Assembly (NCBI RefSeq): GCF_028583725.1
Contig: NZ_CP110680.1
Location: forward strand, 1,612,001 to 1,676,000
Source of the DNA: Cellulomonas fimi
GTDB taxonomy: Bacteria; Actinomycetota; Actinomycetes; Actinomycetales; Cellulomonadaceae
DNA length: 64,000 bases
Direction of reading: 5' to 3'
The translations under genes and the position numbers were made by a program. Position 1 is the stretch's first letter; each line of letters starts with the position of its first letter. The notes beneath the pieces were generated by a model, which did not search any database, was not told the DNA's origin, and worked only from the letters and a program-made list of their open reading frames with translations. Positions 7,147-16,506 of the stretch are shown one piece after another.

Positions 7147-8787
7147 TCAGTCGAGCCAGGCGGTCGTGAGCTGGTCGAGCCGCGAGTCGGCGCCGAGCTC
7201 GACGCCGTGCACGTCGGGCGACAGGCCGAGGTACGTCGTCAGCTCGTGCACGGGCAGGACCCAGTGCTGCGACGCGAGCCGCTCCTGCGCCTCCGCGAGG
7301 ACCGCGTCACGCGCCGCCGGGTCGCTCGTCGCGAGCTGCTCCTGGAGCAGGCCCTCGAGCTCGGGGTCGTCGATCCGGTAGTAGTTCGTCGCCGCGGTGG
7401 AGTACTGCGTGCGCAGCACGTCGCCGTCGGCGCGGGACAGGTTGCCCCACACGAGGTCGAACTCGCCGGACTTGAGCTTGGCCTGGAAGTCAGGCACGGC
7501 CCCCGACCAGAGCGTGACGTCGATGCCGACCGCCTTGAGCTCGGCCTGGAGCAGCTCGACGGACGTCTGGTTCGGCGAGAAGTTCGTGATCCAGACGAGC
7601 GTCGGCGCGAGGCGCACGCCGTCCTTCGCGTAGATGCCGTCGGCGCCCTTCTCCCAGCCGGCGTCCTCGAGGACCTCGGCGGCCTTCGCCGGGTCGGAGT
7701 CGAGGTGCTCGCTCACGTCGGCGACGCCCGGCGTCGTGCTCGCGAGCACGCTCGTGGCGACGGCGAACCCGTCCGTGAGCGCGGTGTCGCGGACCTCGGT
7801 CGGGTCGATCGCGAGGCCGATCGCCTCCCGGACCACCGGGTCGCTGCCCAGCGGGGACGCACCGTTGAACGTGAGGCCGAACGTGATGCCGGGGTTGGCG
7901 CGGTGGACGAGCGGGAAGCCCGACTGCTCGAGTGTCGCGATGTCGGTCGGCTGGACGCCGCCGATGACCTGGACCTGTCCCGACGTGAGCGAGCCCGTGC
8001 GGACGCTGGCCTCGGGTGCGACCTGGAACGTCACGGAGTCGACGTGGGGGGCACCGGCGTCGGTGCGCGCCTCAGGCGCCCACGCGTAGTCGTCCCGGGC
8101 CTCGAGGACCGTCTCGGTGTCCTTCGTGTAGTGGTCGAGCACGAACGGCCCGGTGCCGACGACGGCCGAGCCGTCCGCGCGGTCGTCGAACGGCACGGCG
8201 ATGGTCGACGCCGCCACGATGCCGAGCGCGACCGTGCTCACGGCCTGCGGGAACGCGGCGTTGGGCGTGCCGAACGCGACGGTCACGGTGTGCTCGTCGA
8301 CGACGGTCGTGCCCGTGTACCCGACGAACGACGGCGCCGCGCTGCTCTTGGCTCCCGCGGCGACGATGTCGTCGAACGTCGCCTTGACGGACTCGGCCGT
8401 GAACGGCGTGCCGTCCGAGAACGTCACGTCGTCGCGCAGGGTGAAGGTGTGCTCGGTCGCGTCGTCGCTCGACGACCACCCGGTCGCGAGCCACGGCTCC
8501 AGGGACCCGTCGGACGGGTCCTGCCACAGCAGGGAGTCCACGAGCTGGCGCGTCACGTAGAGCGTGTCGTTGCCCGAGCCGGTGCCGGACGGGTTGAGCG
8601 AGATGGGGTCGTTGCCGATCGCGAACACGAGGTCGCCGCCGTCGACGGGACCGCTCGACGCGGACGTGGACGGCTCGGTGCCCTCGGGGGAGCCGGAGCT
8701 GCACGCGGTCAGCGCGAGGCCCAGCGTGAGGGCGAGGGCCGCGACGCGCAGGACGCGTGCGCGGGCAGGGGACGGGGACTGCGACAT
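7147..8787 (-). CDS. ABC transporter substrate-binding lipoprotein, SBP_bac_5 family
   Basis: 546 residues. An N-terminal signal with lipobox LTAC places the lipidated cysteine at residue 29, followed by a Ser/Thr-rich linker. The mature part has the family-5 signature for peptide, nickel or opine binding proteins: GDLVFAIGNDPISLNP, WLATGW, TFTLRDDVTFSDGTPFTAESVKATFDD. It should sit on the outer face of the membrane and feed the two permeases encoded upstream. The gene is last in the operon and follows the ATPase gene by 74 bases, in which a 13-codon Cys-Cys ORF is encoded. Substrate is not readable from the sequence; the nitroreductase/rhodanese neighbours hint at a sulfur compound. Confidence 0.92.
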   Translation of the reverse strand: MSQSPSPARARVLRVAALALTLGLALTACSSGSPEGTEPSTSASSGPVDGGDLVFAIGNDPISLNPSGTGSGNDTLYVTRQLVDSLLWQDPSDGSLEPWLATGWSSSDDATEHTFTLRDDVTFSDGTPFTAESVKATFDDIVAAGAKSSAAPSFVGYTGTTVVDEHTVTVAFGTPNAAFPQAVSTVALGIVAASTIAVPFDDRADGSAVVGTGPFVLDHYTKDTETVLEARDDYAWAPEARTDAGAPHVDSVTFQVAPEASVRTGSLTSGQVQVIGGVQPTDIATLEQSGFPLVHRANPGITFGLTFNGASPLGSDPVVREAIGLAIDPTEVRDTALTDGFAVATSVLASTTPGVADVSEHLDSDPAKAAEVLEDAGWEKGADGIYAKDGVRLAPTLVWITNFSPNQTSVELLQAELKAVGIDVTLWSGAVPDFQAKLKSGEFDLVWGNLSRADGDVLRTQYSTAATNYYRIDDPELEGLLQEQLATSDPAARDAVLAEAQERLASQHWVLPVHELTTYLGLSPDVHGVELGADSRLDQLTTAWLD

Positions 8788-8823
8788 GGGGTATCTCCAG
8801 GGTGCTGCGGGGCGGGGGCGCGG

Positions 8824-8865
8824 TCAGCGCCGGGGGCGGCGACGGCCGGGACAACAGGCGGTCAT
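8824..8865 (-). CDS. Candidate 13-residue Cys-Cys leader peptide
   Basis: The ORF encodes [13 protein letters not shown]. Its ATG overlaps the ATPase stop codon in an ATGA, and the last codons of the ATPase spell AGGAGGTGA, the best Shine-Dalgarno match in the operon, 5 bases before the ATG. It ends 36 bases before the binding-protein start. Consecutive cysteine codons in a short ORF ahead of transport or sulfur genes are known in actinobacteria as cysteine-responsive leaders. Here, that role is an inference. Arg-rich tails after the Cys pair would add basic residues that could slow elongation. Confidence 0.6.
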   Translation of the reverse strand: MTACCPGRRRPRR

Positions 8866-10613
8866 CGCTCACCTCCTCGGTGCACGGCGCGCACGGACGT
8901 GCCGGGGATCGCCTCGAGCAGCTCGGTCGTGTACGGGTGCGAGGGGCGCGCGAACACCGACTCGACGTCGCCCTGCTCGACCACCCGCCCGTGCCGCAGC
9001 ACGACGACCTCGTGCGCGACCTGCCGGACGACGGCGAGGTCGTGCGAGATGAACAGGTAGGAGACGGCCAGGTCCCGCTGCAGGTCGGCGAGGAGGTCGA
9101 GGATCTGCGCCTGGACGGACACGTCGAGCGCGGAGACCGGCTCGTCGAGCACGACGATGTCGGGGCGCACGGACAGCGCCCGGGCGATCGCGACGCGCTG
9201 CCGCTGCCCGCCGGACAGCTCGGCCGGGTGGCGGTGCAGCGCCGACGCGGGGAGGGCGACGAGGTCGAGCAGCTCGGCCGCACGGTCCGCGCGCTCGCGG
9301 CGGTCTCCGACCCGGAAGGCGCGCAGCGGCTCGGTGACGATCCGCTCGACGGTCCAGCGCGGGTCGAGGGACGCGTACGGGTTCTGCTGCACGACCTGGA
9401 GCCGACGCCGCAGTGCCCGGAGCTGGGCGCCGCGGACGCGCGTCACGTCGGTGCCGTCGACGTGCACGGTGCCGGCCGTCGGCTCGGTGAGGCGCAGCGC
9501 GAGGCGGGCGGTCGTCGACTTGCCGGACCCGGACTCGCCGACGAGCGCGAGCGTGCGGCCGCGCGGGACCGCGAACGACACGTCGTCGACGGCCCGCAGG
9601 ACACCGGAGCCTGCGCGACCGGCCCGCGGCAGCGGGAAGTCCCTGACGAGCCCGCGGACGTCGAGCGCGGGTGGTGGGGGCGCCCCGGCCGGCGCGGTGA
9701 CGCGCTCCGCGGAGGCTGGCGCCGGCGGGACGGCCGCAGGACGGACGGTCGCGGGCGGGCCCGTCGCGGCCCGACGCGCACCCCGCAGCGACGGCGCGGC
9801 CGCGAGCAGCGCGCGCGTGTACGCCTCGCGCGGCGAGCCGAGGACCTCGTCGGGCGTCCCCGCCTCGACGACCCGGCCGCGGGACATGACGACGATCCGG
9901 TCCGCCCGGTCGGCGGCGACGCCGAGGTCGTGCGTGATGAGCAGGACGCCCGTGCCGGTCGCCGCCGTGAGGTCGTCGAGGTGGTCGAGGATCCGGCGCT
10001 GCACGGTGACGTCGAGCGCGCTCGTGGGCTCGTCGGCGACGAGCAGGCGCGGCTTCGCGACGAGCGCGATCGCGATGAGCACGCGCTGGCGCATGCCGCC
10101 CGAGAGCTCGTGCGGGTACTGCCGTGCGCGCAGCTCGGGCTCGGGGAGGCCCGTGCGGCGCAGCGCCTCGACGGCCTCACGGGCGGCGCCCCGCCGGTCA
10201 GCGAGGCCGTGCACGACGAGCGCCTCGGCGACCTGGTCGCCGACCCGCGCGACGGGGTTGAGCGACACCGTGGGGTCCTGGGGGACGAGGCCGACGAGCG
10301 CGCCGCGGACGGTGCGCAGCACGTGTGGCGACGCGGTCGCGAGGTCGTGGCCGAGCAGGTCGATCGTGCCGGACGTGATGCGCGCGGCAGGCGCGAGCAG
10401 CCGGACGACGGCCGCGGCGGTCGTCGACTTGCCCGAGCCGGACTCGCCGACGACGGCGACGGTCTCGCCCGCGTCGACGTGCAGCGAGACGCCGCGCACG
10501 GCGTGCACGTCGCCGCGGCGGGTGCGGTAGGAGACGGCGAGGTCGCGGACCGTGAGCAGGCGCTCGGCGGCGGGTGCGTCCGCGGTGCGCGGGGCAGGGG
10601 TCGTGGCGGTCAT
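8862..10613 (-). CDS. Fused dual ATP-binding ABC transporter ATPase (DppD-DppF type)
   Basis: 583 residues from an ATG that overlaps the upstream permease stop (ATGA). Two complete ABC ATPase domains lie in tandem: the first has [19 protein letters not shown] and [12 protein letters not shown]; the second has [20 protein letters not shown] and [13 protein letters not shown] Pro/Ala-rich linker (about residues 270-310) joins them. It powers import through the two permeases in the same operon. Fused DppD-DppF ATPases are common in actinobacterial peptide/nickel-type importers. The 3' end doubles as the ribosome site for the Cys-Cys mini-ORF. Confidence 0.94.
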   Translation of the reverse strand: MTATTPAPRTADAPAAERLLTVRDLAVSYRTRRGDVHAVRGVSLHVDAGETVAVVGESGSGKSTTAAAVVRLLAPAARITSGTIDLLGHDLATASPHVLRTVRGALVGLVPQDPTVSLNPVARVGDQVAEALVVHGLADRRGAAREAVEALRRTGLPEPELRARQYPHELSGGMRQRVLIAIALVAKPRLLVADEPTSALDVTVQRRILDHLDDLTAATGTGVLLITHDLGVAADRADRIVVMSRGRVVEAGTPDEVLGSPREAYTRALLAAAPSLRGARRAATGPPATVRPAAVPPAPASAERVTAPAGAPPPPALDVRGLVRDFPLPRAGRAGSGVLRAVDDVSFAVPRGRTLALVGESGSGKSTTARLALRLTEPTAGTVHVDGTDVTRVRGAQLRALRRRLQVVQQNPYASLDPRWTVERIVTEPLRAFRVGDRRERADRAAELLDLVALPASALHRHPAELSGGQRQRVAIARALSVRPDIVVLDEPVSALDVSVQAQILDLLADLQRDLAVSYLFISHDLAVVRQVAHEVVVLRHGRVVEQGDVESVFARPSHPYTTELLEAIPGTSVRAVHRGGER

Positions 10614-11602
10614 CGGGTCCTCCCGGGGTCGCCGTCGAGCGCGCGGGAGAGGCGTCCCGCGGCGAGCACGGTCGCGACGATGACGAGACCGGGGAGCGTC
10701 GTCAGCCACCACGACGTGCGCAGGAAGTCGCGGCCTCCCGCGACGAGCGAGCCCCACTCGGGGGCGGGCGGCGGCTCGCCGTAGCCGAGGAACGACAGCG
10801 ACGACACCGCGAGGACCGCGCCGCCGAGCTCGAGGGCGGCCAGCACGACGACGGGTCCGACGGAGTTGGGCAGGACGTGGCCGAACAGGACGGTCCACCA
10901 GCGGCTGCCGCCCGCCTGCGACGCCTCGACGAAGCCGGACGTCCGCACGCGCAGCACCTCGGACCGCATGATGCGCGAGACCGCCGCGACGTTCGCGATG
11001 CCGACGGCGATCGCGACGTTCACCGAGCCGAAGCCGAGCACCGTGATGAGCGCGAGCGAGAGCAGCAGCGCGGGGATGGACAGGAGCACGTCGACGACCC
11101 GCATGGCGACGTCGTCGACGAGACCGCCGACGAACCCCGCGACGAGCCCGACGAGCGCGCCGACGACGAGCCCGACGAGCACCGCCACGAGCGCGGCGCG
11201 CAGGGTGAGCTGGGTGCCGTGCACGACGCGCGTGTAGAGGTCGCGGCCGAGCTGGTCGGTGCCGAACCAGTGCGCGGCCGACGGCGGCTGCAGCTTGTCG
11301 GCCGGCACCCCGACGAGCGGGTCACCGGGTGCGAGGAGCGACGGTGCGAAGGCCGCGACGACGACCGCGAGCGACCACAGGAGCGCGAGCACCAGGCCCG
11401 GCCGGCGGACGAGGTCCTCGAGGCGGGACCGCCACGGGCCGCGGTGGGTGAGCTCGTCGTCGTGCTCGCGGACCGCGTCGGCGAACCGGTCGGCGGCCGT
11501 CGCCGTGAAGTCGTCCGCGCGCGTGTCGGGGTCGAGCGCGGTGGGCACGAACCCGTCCGGGCGCGACGAGCCGGAGCCCGTGAGGCTGTCGATCGTGCTC
11601 AT
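10610..11602 (-). CDS. ABC transporter permease, DppC/OppC type
   Basis: 330 residues. A cytoplasmic N-terminal tail of about 80 residues precedes the first membrane helix ([21 protein letters not shown]). [24 protein letters not shown], typical of DppC proteins, is followed by several helices and the EAA-like loop near [21 protein letters not shown]. With the DppB-like partner it forms the membrane channel. Start and stop overlap both neighbours by ATGA, so translation is coupled. Confidence 0.93.
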   Translation of the reverse strand: MSTIDSLTGSGSSRPDGFVPTALDPDTRADDFTATAADRFADAVREHDDELTHRGPWRSRLEDLVRRPGLVLALLWSLAVVVAAFAPSLLAPGDPLVGVPADKLQPPSAAHWFGTDQLGRDLYTRVVHGTQLTLRAALVAVLVGLVVGALVGLVAGFVGGLVDDVAMRVVDVLLSIPALLLSLALITVLGFGSVNVAIAVGIANVAAVSRIMRSEVLRVRTSGFVEASQAGGSRWWTVLFGHVLPNSVGPVVVLAALELGGAVLAVSSLSFLGYGEPPPAPEWGSLVAGGRDFLRTSWWLTTLPGLVIVATVLAAGRLSRALDGDPGRTR

Positions 11603-12666
11603 CGCGCACCTCCGGCAGGGACCGCGTCGGCATGCTCTGCCGGCGCGGTGGTCGGCGGTCGCGCGTCGTGCTCGTCGGCGGCCGGGCGCGCCGGGCGACC
11701 CGCGTCGTCGGGCTCGGGGGTGACGCCCGCCGCGCGGCCGGCCGTCACGATGCGCGGGTCGAGCAGCGGGTAGACCACGTCGACGAGCAGGTTGGTCAGC
11801 ACGTACACGGTCGCGGCGACGAGCACGACGCCCTGCACGACGGGGATGTCCTGCGCCGCGACCGACGTCGCGGTGAGCCGCCCCAGACCGGCCCGGGAGA
11901 ACACCGTCTCCGTGACGACCGCCCCGGACAGCAGCCCGCCGACGACGAGCCCGGTGGCCGTCAGCGCCGGCAGGGCCGCGTTGCGGAGCGCGTGGCGCAG
12001 GTGCACGCGCACCCGGCCTGCGCCCTTGGCGACCGCGGTGTCGACGTACGGCTCGCGCAGGGTGTGCAGGAGGCTGCGCGACAACAGCTGCGCGATGATC
12101 GCCGACGTCGGCAAGGCCAGGGTGACCGCGGGCAGCACGATCGACGCGAACCCCTGGTTGCCGAGCGCCGGGAAGATCGGCAGCTGGAACGAGAACCACT
12201 GCACGAGCGTCAGGCCGAACCAGAACGACGGGATCGCGACGCCGAGCGGCGGCAGCGACAGCAGGAACCCCGCGAGCGCGCGGTTGCGGGTCGCGGTCGC
12301 GACGACCGCGAGCGTCCCGCCGCCGACGACCGCGAGCAGCAGCGCGGCGCCCGCGATCGCGGCGGTGGGCGGGATCGCCTGCGCCAGGAGCGTCGTGACC
12401 GGCTGCTTGCTCACGACCGACGTGCCGAGGTCGCCGCGGAGCCCGTCGAGCAGCTGCGACACGTACTGCACGGGCAGCGGCTGGTCGAGCCCGTACTCGG
12501 CGCGCAGCGCGTCGAGCTGCTCGGGCGTCACGTCGGTGGACTCGCCCCCGTACATGAGCGACACCGGGTCGCCGGGCAGCGCGTACAGCACGACGAACGA
12601 CACGGTGTACGCGGCCCACAGCACGAGCACGGCGAGGCCGAGCCGGCGGGCGAGGTACCGCGTCAC
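11599..12666 (-). CDS. ABC transporter permease, DppB/OppB type
   Basis: 355 residues from GTG 12666 (VTRYLARRLGLAVLVLWAAYT). The N-terminus RYLARRLG, the short PGDPVSLMYGG loop after helix 1 and the later blocks are typical of DppB. The C-terminus is an unusual Ala/Pro/Asp-rich cytoplasmic tail of about 40 residues. No strong ribosome site lies directly before the GTG, but a 12-codon ORF with a good ribosome site ends on it (GTGA overlap), which suggests translational coupling. First gene of the minus-strand transporter operon. Confidence 0.92.
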   Translation of the reverse strand: MTRYLARRLGLAVLVLWAAYTVSFVVLYALPGDPVSLMYGGESTDVTPEQLDALRAEYGLDQPLPVQYVSQLLDGLRGDLGTSVVSKQPVTTLLAQAIPPTAAIAGAALLLAVVGGGTLAVVATATRNRALAGFLLSLPPLGVAIPSFWFGLTLVQWFSFQLPIFPALGNQGFASIVLPAVTLALPTSAIIAQLLSRSLLHTLREPYVDTAVAKGAGRVRVHLRHALRNAALPALTATGLVVGGLLSGAVVTETVFSRAGLGRLTATSVAAQDIPVVQGVVLVAATVYVLTNLLVDVVYPLLDPRIVTAGRAAGVTPEPDDAGRPARPAADEHDARPPTTAPAEHADAVPAGGAR

Positions 12667-12701
12667 GGCGTCACCGCCAGGGCGTGGGGCGCGGGCGTCA
12701 T
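12663..12701 (-). CDS. Possible 12-residue upstream ORF coupled to the permease
   Basis: ATG at 12701 follows AAGGAG with 6 bases spacing and encodes MTPAPHALAVTP. Its TGA overlaps the GTG start of the DppB-like gene. It could be a translational-coupling leader, or an alternative reading of an ordinary 5' region. There is no cysteine run here, unlike the mini-ORF further down the operon. Confidence 0.35.
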   Translation of the reverse strand: MTPAPHALAVTP

Positions 12702-13028
12702 GGGGTGCTCCTTCGGTGCGCGGGACGGTGCGCGCGTTCGGTCGTCCGTGCTTGCACGACGGGGGGCCGTGCCGGGTCCTCACCTGGAGCACCCCGCCAC
12801 GTCCGGAGGGTTGCTGCCCGACCAGCCAGGGCTTGTCGTCGGGTCTCGTGACCGGCGGGAAGTTAGGAACGCGACCGGGGACGGTCAACGGTCCGGCGCG
12901 CGTGTCCCACGATCCGGACAGGGCGTCTCACGATCGTCCCGCCGCCTGAGACGACAGGGCAGGGGCGTTGACTGCCGGCCGACCCGCGCCGACCCTGCGC
13001 GCAGCCCCGCACCGACCGAGGAGGCACC
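12702..13028. other. Divergent intergenic region between transporter operon and nitroreductase
   Basis: No gene is supported in these 327 bases. Near the nitroreductase side are direct repeats TCCCACGATC (12905-12914) and TCTCACGATC (12925-12934), 20 bp apart. A GTCTCA...TGAGAC inverted repeat starts at 12924 and ends near 12951. Two helical turns between repeats suggests a regulator site shared by the two divergent units. Confidence 0.4.
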
Positions 13029-13850
13029 TTGAGCATCGACGTCCGCGACGCTGCACGCCTCGCGCACCAGCGGTACGCCGCCCCGCCGCCCGTCGGCCTG
13101 CGCACCTCGCCCGTCGTCGAGCAGCAGCTCGCGCACCGGTCCGTCCGGCGCTACCTGCCCGACGACGTGGACGACGCGACGATCGCGACGCTCGTCGCCG
13201 CCGCGCAGTCCGCCGCCACGAGCTCGAACCTCCAGCTGTGGAGCGTGGTCGCCGTCCGCGACGCCTGCACCCGCGCGCGCCTCGCGGAGCTCGCCGGCGG
13301 GCAGGGCCACGTCACGCAGGCGCCCGTCCTGCTCGTGTGGCTCGTCGACCTCGCCCGCGCGCACGCCGTCGCCGCCCGGCACGAGGCACCCACCGCCGGG
13401 GCCGAGTACCTCGAGACGGCCGTCGTCGGCTTCGTCGACGCCGCGCTCGCCGCGCAGAACGCGGCGCTCGCCGCCGAGTCGCTCGGGCTCGGCACCGTCT
13501 ACATCGGCGCGCTGCGCAACTACCCGACCGAGGTGTCGTCGCTGCTCCGGCTCCCGGCGCACGCGTTCCCCGCGTTCGGGCTCGTCGTCGGGCACCCCGA
13601 CCCGGCCGAGGCGACGCGCGTCAAGCCACGGCTCCCGCAGTCGGCCGTGCTGCACCACGAGGTCTACGACGAGTCGGCGCACGACGCGGTCGAGGACTAC
13701 GAGCGCCGTATCGGCGCGTTCTACGCCGACGAGGGCCTCGCGCACTCGTGGGTCGAGCGGCTGCTCGCCCGGCTGTCCGGCCCGCACGCGCTCAACGGCC
13801 GCGACCGGCTGCGCGAGCACCTGCACGACCGCGGCTTCCCTCTGCGTTGA
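13029..13850 (+). CDS. Nitroreductase-family NAD(P)H-dependent FMN oxidoreductase (NfsA-type)
   Basis: 273 residues from a TTG start behind GAGGAGG. HRSVRRYLPDDVDD and AAQSAATSSNLQLWSVVAV are the FMN-binding N-terminal blocks of the nitroreductase superfamily; AAESLGLGTVYIGALRNYP and FGLVVGHPDP follow in the order seen in NfsA/FRP-type flavin reductases. It would reduce flavins or nitro compounds. It heads a plus-strand run (rhodanese, GNAT) and diverges from the peptide-type transporter. Such flavin reductases often serve two-component desulfonating monooxygenases; no monooxygenase is seen here. Confidence 0.88.
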   Translation: MSIDVRDAARLAHQRYAAPPPVGLRTSPVVEQQLAHRSVRRYLPDDVDDATIATLVAAAQSAATSSNLQLWSVVAVRDACTRARLAELAGGQGHVTQAPVLLVWLVDLARAHAVAARHEAPTAGAEYLETAVVGFVDAALAAQNAALAAESLGLGTVYIGALRNYPTEVSSLLRLPAHAFPAFGLVVGHPDPAEATRVKPRLPQSAVLHHEVYDESAHDAVEDYERRIGAFYADEGLAHSWVERLLARLSGPHALNGRDRLREHLHDRGFPLR

Positions 13851-13935
13851 CCCGCGCGCCCGCCCGCGCTGGGTCGTTCCGCCCGCCTCGACCCCGCTGA
13901 CCCGTCCCGCCGACCGCCACCCCCAGGAGCCCCTC

Positions 13936-14352
13936 ATGACCCGATCCACCGCCCCCGCCGAGGACCTCTCGCTCGAGGACGCCGGCGCGCTCGCGCCGCT
14001 CGTCACGCCCGCCGACGCGGCCGAGCGCGTCGCCGCGGGCGCCGTGCTCGTCGACGTGCGCAGCGACGCCGGCCGCGCGCGCACCGGCGCGATCCCCGGC
14101 GCGACCGTCGTCGACCGGTACGCGGTCGACACTGACTTCGACCTCGCGTCGGCGGCGCGCATCGCGCCCGTGGTGTCGCTCGACACCCCGATCGTCGTCG
14201 TGTGCGGGTCGGTCCGCGGTTCCGGGCCGGTCGCCGCGGAGCTCCGGGCGCGTGGCTTCACGAACGTCGTCCACGTCGAGGGCGGGGCGCCCGCGCGGAA
14301 GGACGCCGGACTCCCGGTCGACGAGGTTGCGGCGGGGGAGCCGTCCGCGTGA
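13936..14352 (+). CDS. Rhodanese-like sulfurtransferase domain protein
   Basis: 138 residues, a single rhodanese domain. VLVDVRSDAGRARTGAIPGA is the N-terminal CH2-type motif. The active-site loop is VVVCGSVRGSGPVAAELRARG, with Cys90 as the persulfide-carrying residue, followed by a helix leading to FTNVVHVEGG. It would transfer sulfane sulfur. The 3' end overlaps the next start (GTGA), so it is coupled to the GNAT gene. Confidence 0.88.
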   Translation: MTRSTAPAEDLSLEDAGALAPLVTPADAAERVAAGAVLVDVRSDAGRARTGAIPGATVVDRYAVDTDFDLASAARIAPVVSLDTPIVVVCGSVRGSGPVAAELRARGFTNVVHVEGGAPARKDAGLPVDEVAAGEPSA

Positions 14353-14957
14353 GCGCACCCGCCACCGACCGGGTCGACGGGACGCGGCACGGCGGGATCG
14401 TCGTGCGCCTCGTCGAGCCGCACGAGCACGACGACGTCGCGCGTCTGTCCGTCGCGGCCTACGCGCACGACTACGACATCAGCGACACCTACCGGGCGTC
14501 GCTCGCCGACGTCGCGTCGCGCGCGGCCGAGCACGAGGTCTGGGTCGCGCAGGACGTCGCGACCGGCGCGCTGCTCGGCACGGTCGCGACGCCCCGCGTC
14601 GGCGGGCACATCTCGCCGCTCGGACAGGACGGCGAGCTCGACTTCCGGCTGCTCGCGGTGGACCCGTCGGCGCGCGGCCGGGGCATCGGCACGTTGCTCA
14701 CGCAGTTCGTGATCGAACTTGCACGCCAGCGCGGGCTGTCGCGCGTCGTCATGAACTCCGGACCGCGGATGACCGGCGCGCACCGCCTGTACGAAGGGCT
14801 CGGCTTCGTGCGGCAGCCCGAGCGGGAGACGCGCGTCGTCGACGGCGGCACGCTGCTCGCGTTCGCGCTCGACGTGCCCGCTGCGGACGGCGGTGCGGTG
14901 GGCGACGGCCGGGTCGTGGATGCGCGGACCGGCGGCGGCGCCCGCGGTCTACCCTGA
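14349..14957 (+). CDS. GNAT-family N-acetyltransferase
   Basis: 202 residues from a GTG overlapping the rhodanese stop. The acetyl-CoA-binding signature is [20 protein letters not shown], followed by [28 protein letters not shown], the standard GNAT C-terminal pattern. The substrate is unknown. It ends 4 bases before proA, so part of the proA promoter lies inside this gene. Confidence 0.88.
   Translation: MSAPATDRVDGTRHGGIVVRLVEPHEHDDVARLSVAAYAHDYDISDTYRASLADVASRAAEHEVWVAQDVATGALLGTVATPRVGGHISPLGQDGELDFRLLAVDPSARGRGIGTLLTQFVIELARQRGLSRVVMNSGPRMTGAHRLYEGLGFVRQPERETRVVDGGTLLAFALDVPAADGGAVGDGRVVDARTGGGARGLP
14950..14955 (+). promoter_or_regulatory. Probable -10 box for leaderless proA mRNA
   Basis: TACCCT ends 6 bases before the proA ATG, so transcription could begin on the start codon. 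There is no convincing Shine-Dalgarno sequence before proA. The same 6-base spacing occurs at proB. Confidence 0.45.
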
Positions 14958-14961
14958 CGGG

Positions 14962-16269
14962 ATGACCGCATCGCTCGAGGCACCCCTGCACGACGCCGCC
15001 GAGACGGACGTCGCAGCGCAGGTCCGCGAGGTGGCGCAGCGCGCCAAGGTCGCGTCCCGTGCGCTCGCGACCGCGACCCGCGCCACCAAGGACGCCGCGC
15101 TGCACGCGCTCGCCGACGCGCTGGTGGCCGCGACCGACGAGATCGTCGCCGCGAACGCGCTCGACCTCGACCAGGGCCGCGCCGACGGCATCTCGCCAGG
15201 GCTCCTCGACCGCCTCGCGCTCACGCCTGAGCGGGTCGCCGCGATCGCCGACGCGCTGCGCGAGCTCGCCGGCCTGCCCGACCCGGTCGGCGAGGTCGTG
15301 CGCGGCTCGACGCTGCCGAACGGCCTCCGACTGCGCCAGCTGCGCGTCCCGATGGGCGTCGTCGGCATGATCTACGAGGCGCGTCCCAACGTCACGGTCG
15401 ACGCCGCTGGGCTCGCGCTCAAGTCCGGCAACGCGGTGATCCTGCGCGGTGGGTCCGCGGCCGCGCACAGCAACGAGGTCATCGTCCGCGTGCTGTCCGA
15501 CGCGCTCGTCGCGCAGCGCCTGCCCGGCGACCTCGTGCAGTCCATCGACGCGTGGGGCCGTCCCGGCGCCGTCGCCCTCATGCACGCCCGCGGGCTCGTC
15601 GACGTGCTCGTGCCGCGGGGGGGAGCGGACCTCATCGCGACCGTCGTGCGCGAGTCCACGGTGCCCGTGATCGAGACCGGTGTCGGCAACGTGCACGTGT
15701 ACGTCGACGAGAGCGCCGACCTGTCCGTCGCGCTCCCGATCCTGCTCAACGCCAAGACGCAGCGCGTCGGCGTCTGCAACGCCGCGGAGACGCTGCTCGT
15801 GCACGAGGGCGTCGCCGACGAGTTCCTGCCGGTCGCGCTCGCCGCGCTCGCGGACGCGGGCGTCACGATCCACGGGGACGAGACGACGCTGCGGCTCGCG
15901 CCCGAGGAGGTCGCGGTCGTCGCGGCGACCGACGAGGACTGGGCGACCGAGTACCTGTCCCTCGACCTCGCCGTCCGCGTCGTCGAGGACCTCGACGAGG
16001 CGCTCGACCACATCCGCACGTGGAGCTCGGGCCACACCGAGGCGATCGTCACGCGCGACCTCGCGGCCTCCGAGCGGTTCGTCGCCGAGGTCGACTCCGC
16101 GGCCGTCATGGTCAACGCCTCGACGCGGTTCACCGACGGCGGCCAGCTCGGCCTGGGCGCCGAGATCGGCATCTCCACCCAGAAGCTGCACGCGCGCGGC
16201 CCGATGGGCCTCGCCGAGCTCACGACCACCAAGTGGGTCGTGCAGGGCGACGGGCACGTCCGGCCCTGA
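14962..16269 (+). CDS. proA: Glutamate-5-semialdehyde dehydrogenase (gamma-glutamyl phosphate reductase)
   Basis: 435 residues. It reduces glutamyl-5-phosphate to the semialdehyde with NADPH, the second step of proline synthesis. Family blocks include [37 protein letters not shown], and [18 protein letters not shown], with the catalytic cysteine in VCNAAE. The frame opens earlier (14893), but the family N-terminus and a -10-like box directly upstream support ATG 14962. It is cut off from proB by about 9 kb of accessory genes. Confidence 0.96.
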   Translation: MTASLEAPLHDAAETDVAAQVREVAQRAKVASRALATATRATKDAALHALADALVAATDEIVAANALDLDQGRADGISPGLLDRLALTPERVAAIADALRELAGLPDPVGEVVRGSTLPNGLRLRQLRVPMGVVGMIYEARPNVTVDAAGLALKSGNAVILRGGSAAAHSNEVIVRVLSDALVAQRLPGDLVQSIDAWGRPGAVALMHARGLVDVLVPRGGADLIATVVRESTVPVIETGVGNVHVYVDESADLSVALPILLNAKTQRVGVCNAAETLLVHEGVADEFLPVALAALADAGVTIHGDETTLRLAPEEVAVVAATDEDWATEYLSLDLAVRVVEDLDEALDHIRTWSSGHTEAIVTRDLAASERFVAEVDSAAVMVNASTRFTDGGQLGLGAEIGISTQKLHARGPMGLAELTTTKWVVQGDGHVRP

Positions 16270-16327
16270 CGCCACAGCGCGCCGTGCGACACTTGTCGCT
16301 CCCCGACAACCCCACAGGAGGAACACC

Positions 16328-16483
16328 GTGCACAGCGCACTGATCGCCGCCGCCGAGGAAGCCGCCGAGCACGCCAACGAGCTGCCGTTCTCGCCCGTGG
16401 TCTTCGGGATCGGGGCGTTCGTCGGCCTCGTCGCCATGCTGCTGTTCACCTTCGCGTTCCGGAGCGTCGGGACCCGTCACTGA
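16328..16483 (+). CDS. Small single-pass membrane protein, unknown function
   Basis: 51 residues from a GTG behind CAGGAGG: a short Ala/Glu-rich N-terminus, then one membrane helix ([21 protein letters not shown]) and a short basic tail. It sits between proA and nadD, 58 bases after proA and 23 bases before nadD. I do not recognise a family with a known role. The good ribosome site and position in a conserved gene run support it being real. Confidence 0.75.
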   Translation: MHSALIAAAEEAAEHANELPFSPVVFGIGAFVGLVAMLLFTFAFRSVGTRH

Positions 16484-16506
16484 GCGCGGCGGGGAGCACC
16501 GGTCCG

